In this document: piece after piece, positions 15,801-15,851 of the stretch
Position numbering within the stretch: position 1 is the first letter of the stretch
Layout: each line of letters starts with the position of its first letter
NCBI GenBank assembly: GCA_031276055.1
Contig: JAISNW010000217.1
Coordinates: 1 to 15,851 of the forward strand
Source: Deferribacteraceae bacterium
GTDB taxonomy: Bacteria; Chrysiogenota; Deferribacteres; Deferribacterales; JAISNW01
Length of the DNA: 15,851 nucleotides
Direction: 5' to 3'
Program-made: the position numbers and the translations under genes
Notes under the pieces: generated by a model
The model's input: the letters and a program-made list of their open reading frames with translations, nothing else
What the model was told of the DNA's origin: nothing
The model's database searches: none

Positions 15801-15851
15801 GATGGTCTTAGCTTGGAATTGAGCATTTTCATAAGCGCTCTTTTTAGTGTT
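12801..15851 (-). CDS. Hybrid sensor histidine kinase, DUF3365 haem sensor-HisKA-HATPase-REC-REC-REC-HPt (5' end beyond the window)
   Basis: The visible 1016 residues stay open to the right edge, so the start and first membrane helix are missing. Numbering is from the Met at 15788. Residues 1-155 are a periplasmic DUF3365 (Tll0287-like) domain (WRWNLTLGGLY, INPAYMTR) with the c-type haem motif CIPCH at 123-127. A membrane helix spans 160-179 and a linker coiled coil about 185-228. HisKA reads FLNNISNEVSTP at 232-243, with Asn238 where the phospho-acceptor His is expected. HATPase boxes look intact: NLLSNAIKYT, DTGIGIP, GGTGLGLAIS. REC1 (about 476-592) keeps D529 and K579. REC2 (about 611-728) keeps D661 but has Q715 for Lys. 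REC3 (about 750-868) has V800 for Asp and keeps K854. The C-terminal HPt has H933 in CAHSLNSSAA. The stop overlaps the nhaB start by 4 bp. It probably senses redox, oxygen or NO, but autophosphorylation seems unlikely. Confidence 0.93.
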   Translation of the reverse strand, partial: NTKKSAYENAQFQAKTIYETDMIYWRWNLTLGGLYTETSDKARPNLYLPEGQRTVVTRSGTTLTYINPAYMTRLVYEIGVVNADLKRHITSEKPIREANKPDDWEAAALAKIRGGSLEYSELVADPSGLQFLRFMGPLKVEERCIPCHRTQGYKYGDIAGGISTRISYEPYLLRTVETNRILIISHIAVWVMILIILIASTSNLLGNLERRYAAEDDVIKFNTDLERIVDDRTESLRVAKEGVEGLNRAKTIFLNNISNEVSTPLSGVLESAESMLSTKLSPDQRARLNMIRKAGNNLMELMSDIMFFSKLEAGAIVLTREEVNLFNFIYSAVGSVSHLAHEKNLDLVVDIDQEIPEFVFCDPLRVAQVLMNLLSNAIKYTNSGNVLLSVSIQNQDSSTVALRFAVSDTGIGIPKENQERIFDVFELQSKDIATKSGGTGLGLAISKKLLFMMGSRINLDSEVGSGSRFWFDLYLAYSDRSITTDATVKNEAQLTGLKALVVEDNNMSRNVICKLLAKWKVNTLEAANASEAQRIIGETLAKSFDFIIIDMYMPNQTGLELAKNLKSNQYSKSIPLILLTSGHVDCSYEERELFSSVLMKPVLPFDLMNAILRSNNLSTISKELKRQMFKELNVLLVDDSEQSRNEISGLLAELGNNTKVALTGDDAVEAHKNEELDLIIIDTQSPVQGIGVAISKIKMEEERTQKHVPIIAVTKVSNVDEAGNFLPLGMDNYIVQPVDKEKLLDAIRVTLSADASAKGRDTERKVLNKNFEALLVEDDELNQIVTQRHLSKLGYSVKVVSSGSEALEACREKNFFIILMVLRIPQHDGGLIIREIRKLCEKNKTYTPIIALTPVTSRTEQERYRELGMDGNLTKPVFMDSLKSVIEHTVASVTSNVPTESILDREFLKKNFLGVENIIPQTMEVFLNNVHSLLGEVEKAIQTSNGKLLKNCAHSLNSSAAYFSGVVRDLCLSLEQIASNELFSVNDANEALAKLKPAVLQLCNEIYEYLRTRNTI

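Overview
The window looks like chromosomal DNA of a Gram-negative, probably anaerobic or microaerobic, nitrogen-fixing bacterium. The Gram-negative call rests on an LptF/LptG-type permease and a signal-peptide beta-barrel protein ending in Phe. The diazotroph call rests on a nif cluster in the order nifH-nifI1-nifI2-nifD-nifK-nifE. PII-like genes between nifH and nifD, and a NifD resembling that of Clostridium pasteurianum (group II/III), are typical of anaerobes such as methanogens, clostridia and sulfate or metal reducers. A c-type haem (CxxCH) sensor kinase fits the same picture. I cannot name the phylum. Deferribacterota, Chrysiogenota or a deltaproteobacterial lineage would all fit, and this is only an inference.

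Layout. 1-5718, minus strand: a tightly packed nif operon read right to left (nifH, nifI1, nifI2, nifD, nifK, then nifE running off the left edge). A near-consensus sigma-54 promoter lies about 80 bp upstream of nifH, followed by a short hairpin at the predicted mRNA 5' end. 5814-6055: a very AT-rich stretch without genes. 6056-7150, minus: an A+T-rich HNH-nuclease-like gene of unknown role with an unusual C-terminal half. 7151-7382: a divergent promoter region with a strong inverted repeat. 7383-8399, plus: a putative outer-membrane beta-barrel protein. 8563-10944, plus: mazG, an LptF/LptG-family permease and an NfeD-like membrane protein, closely packed and probably one operon. 11034-11288, plus: a small FmdB-type zinc-ribbon protein with its own promoter. 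11344-15851, minus: nhaB and, overlapping it upstream by 4 bp (TTGA), a large hybrid histidine kinase whose N-terminus lies beyond the right edge.

How the genes work together. NifH, NifD and NifK form the molybdenum nitrogenase. NifE is half of the scaffold on which the FeMo cofactor is built. NifI1 and NifI2 are the PII-type pair that switches off nitrogenase activity in response to ammonium. The sensor kinase and NhaB are translationally coupled, suggesting that a haem- or redox-sensing protein acts together with Na+/H+ exchange.

Most unusual point: the hybrid kinase appears catalytically rewired. Its HisKA phospho-acceptor histidine is replaced by Asn, its second receiver lacks the conserved Lys, and its third receiver has Val in place of the phospho-acceptor Asp. 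The ATP-binding domain, the first receiver and the HPt histidine look intact. Second in interest is the low-G+C HNH gene beside the nif promoter. I saw no rRNA, tRNA, CRISPR array or insertion sequence.
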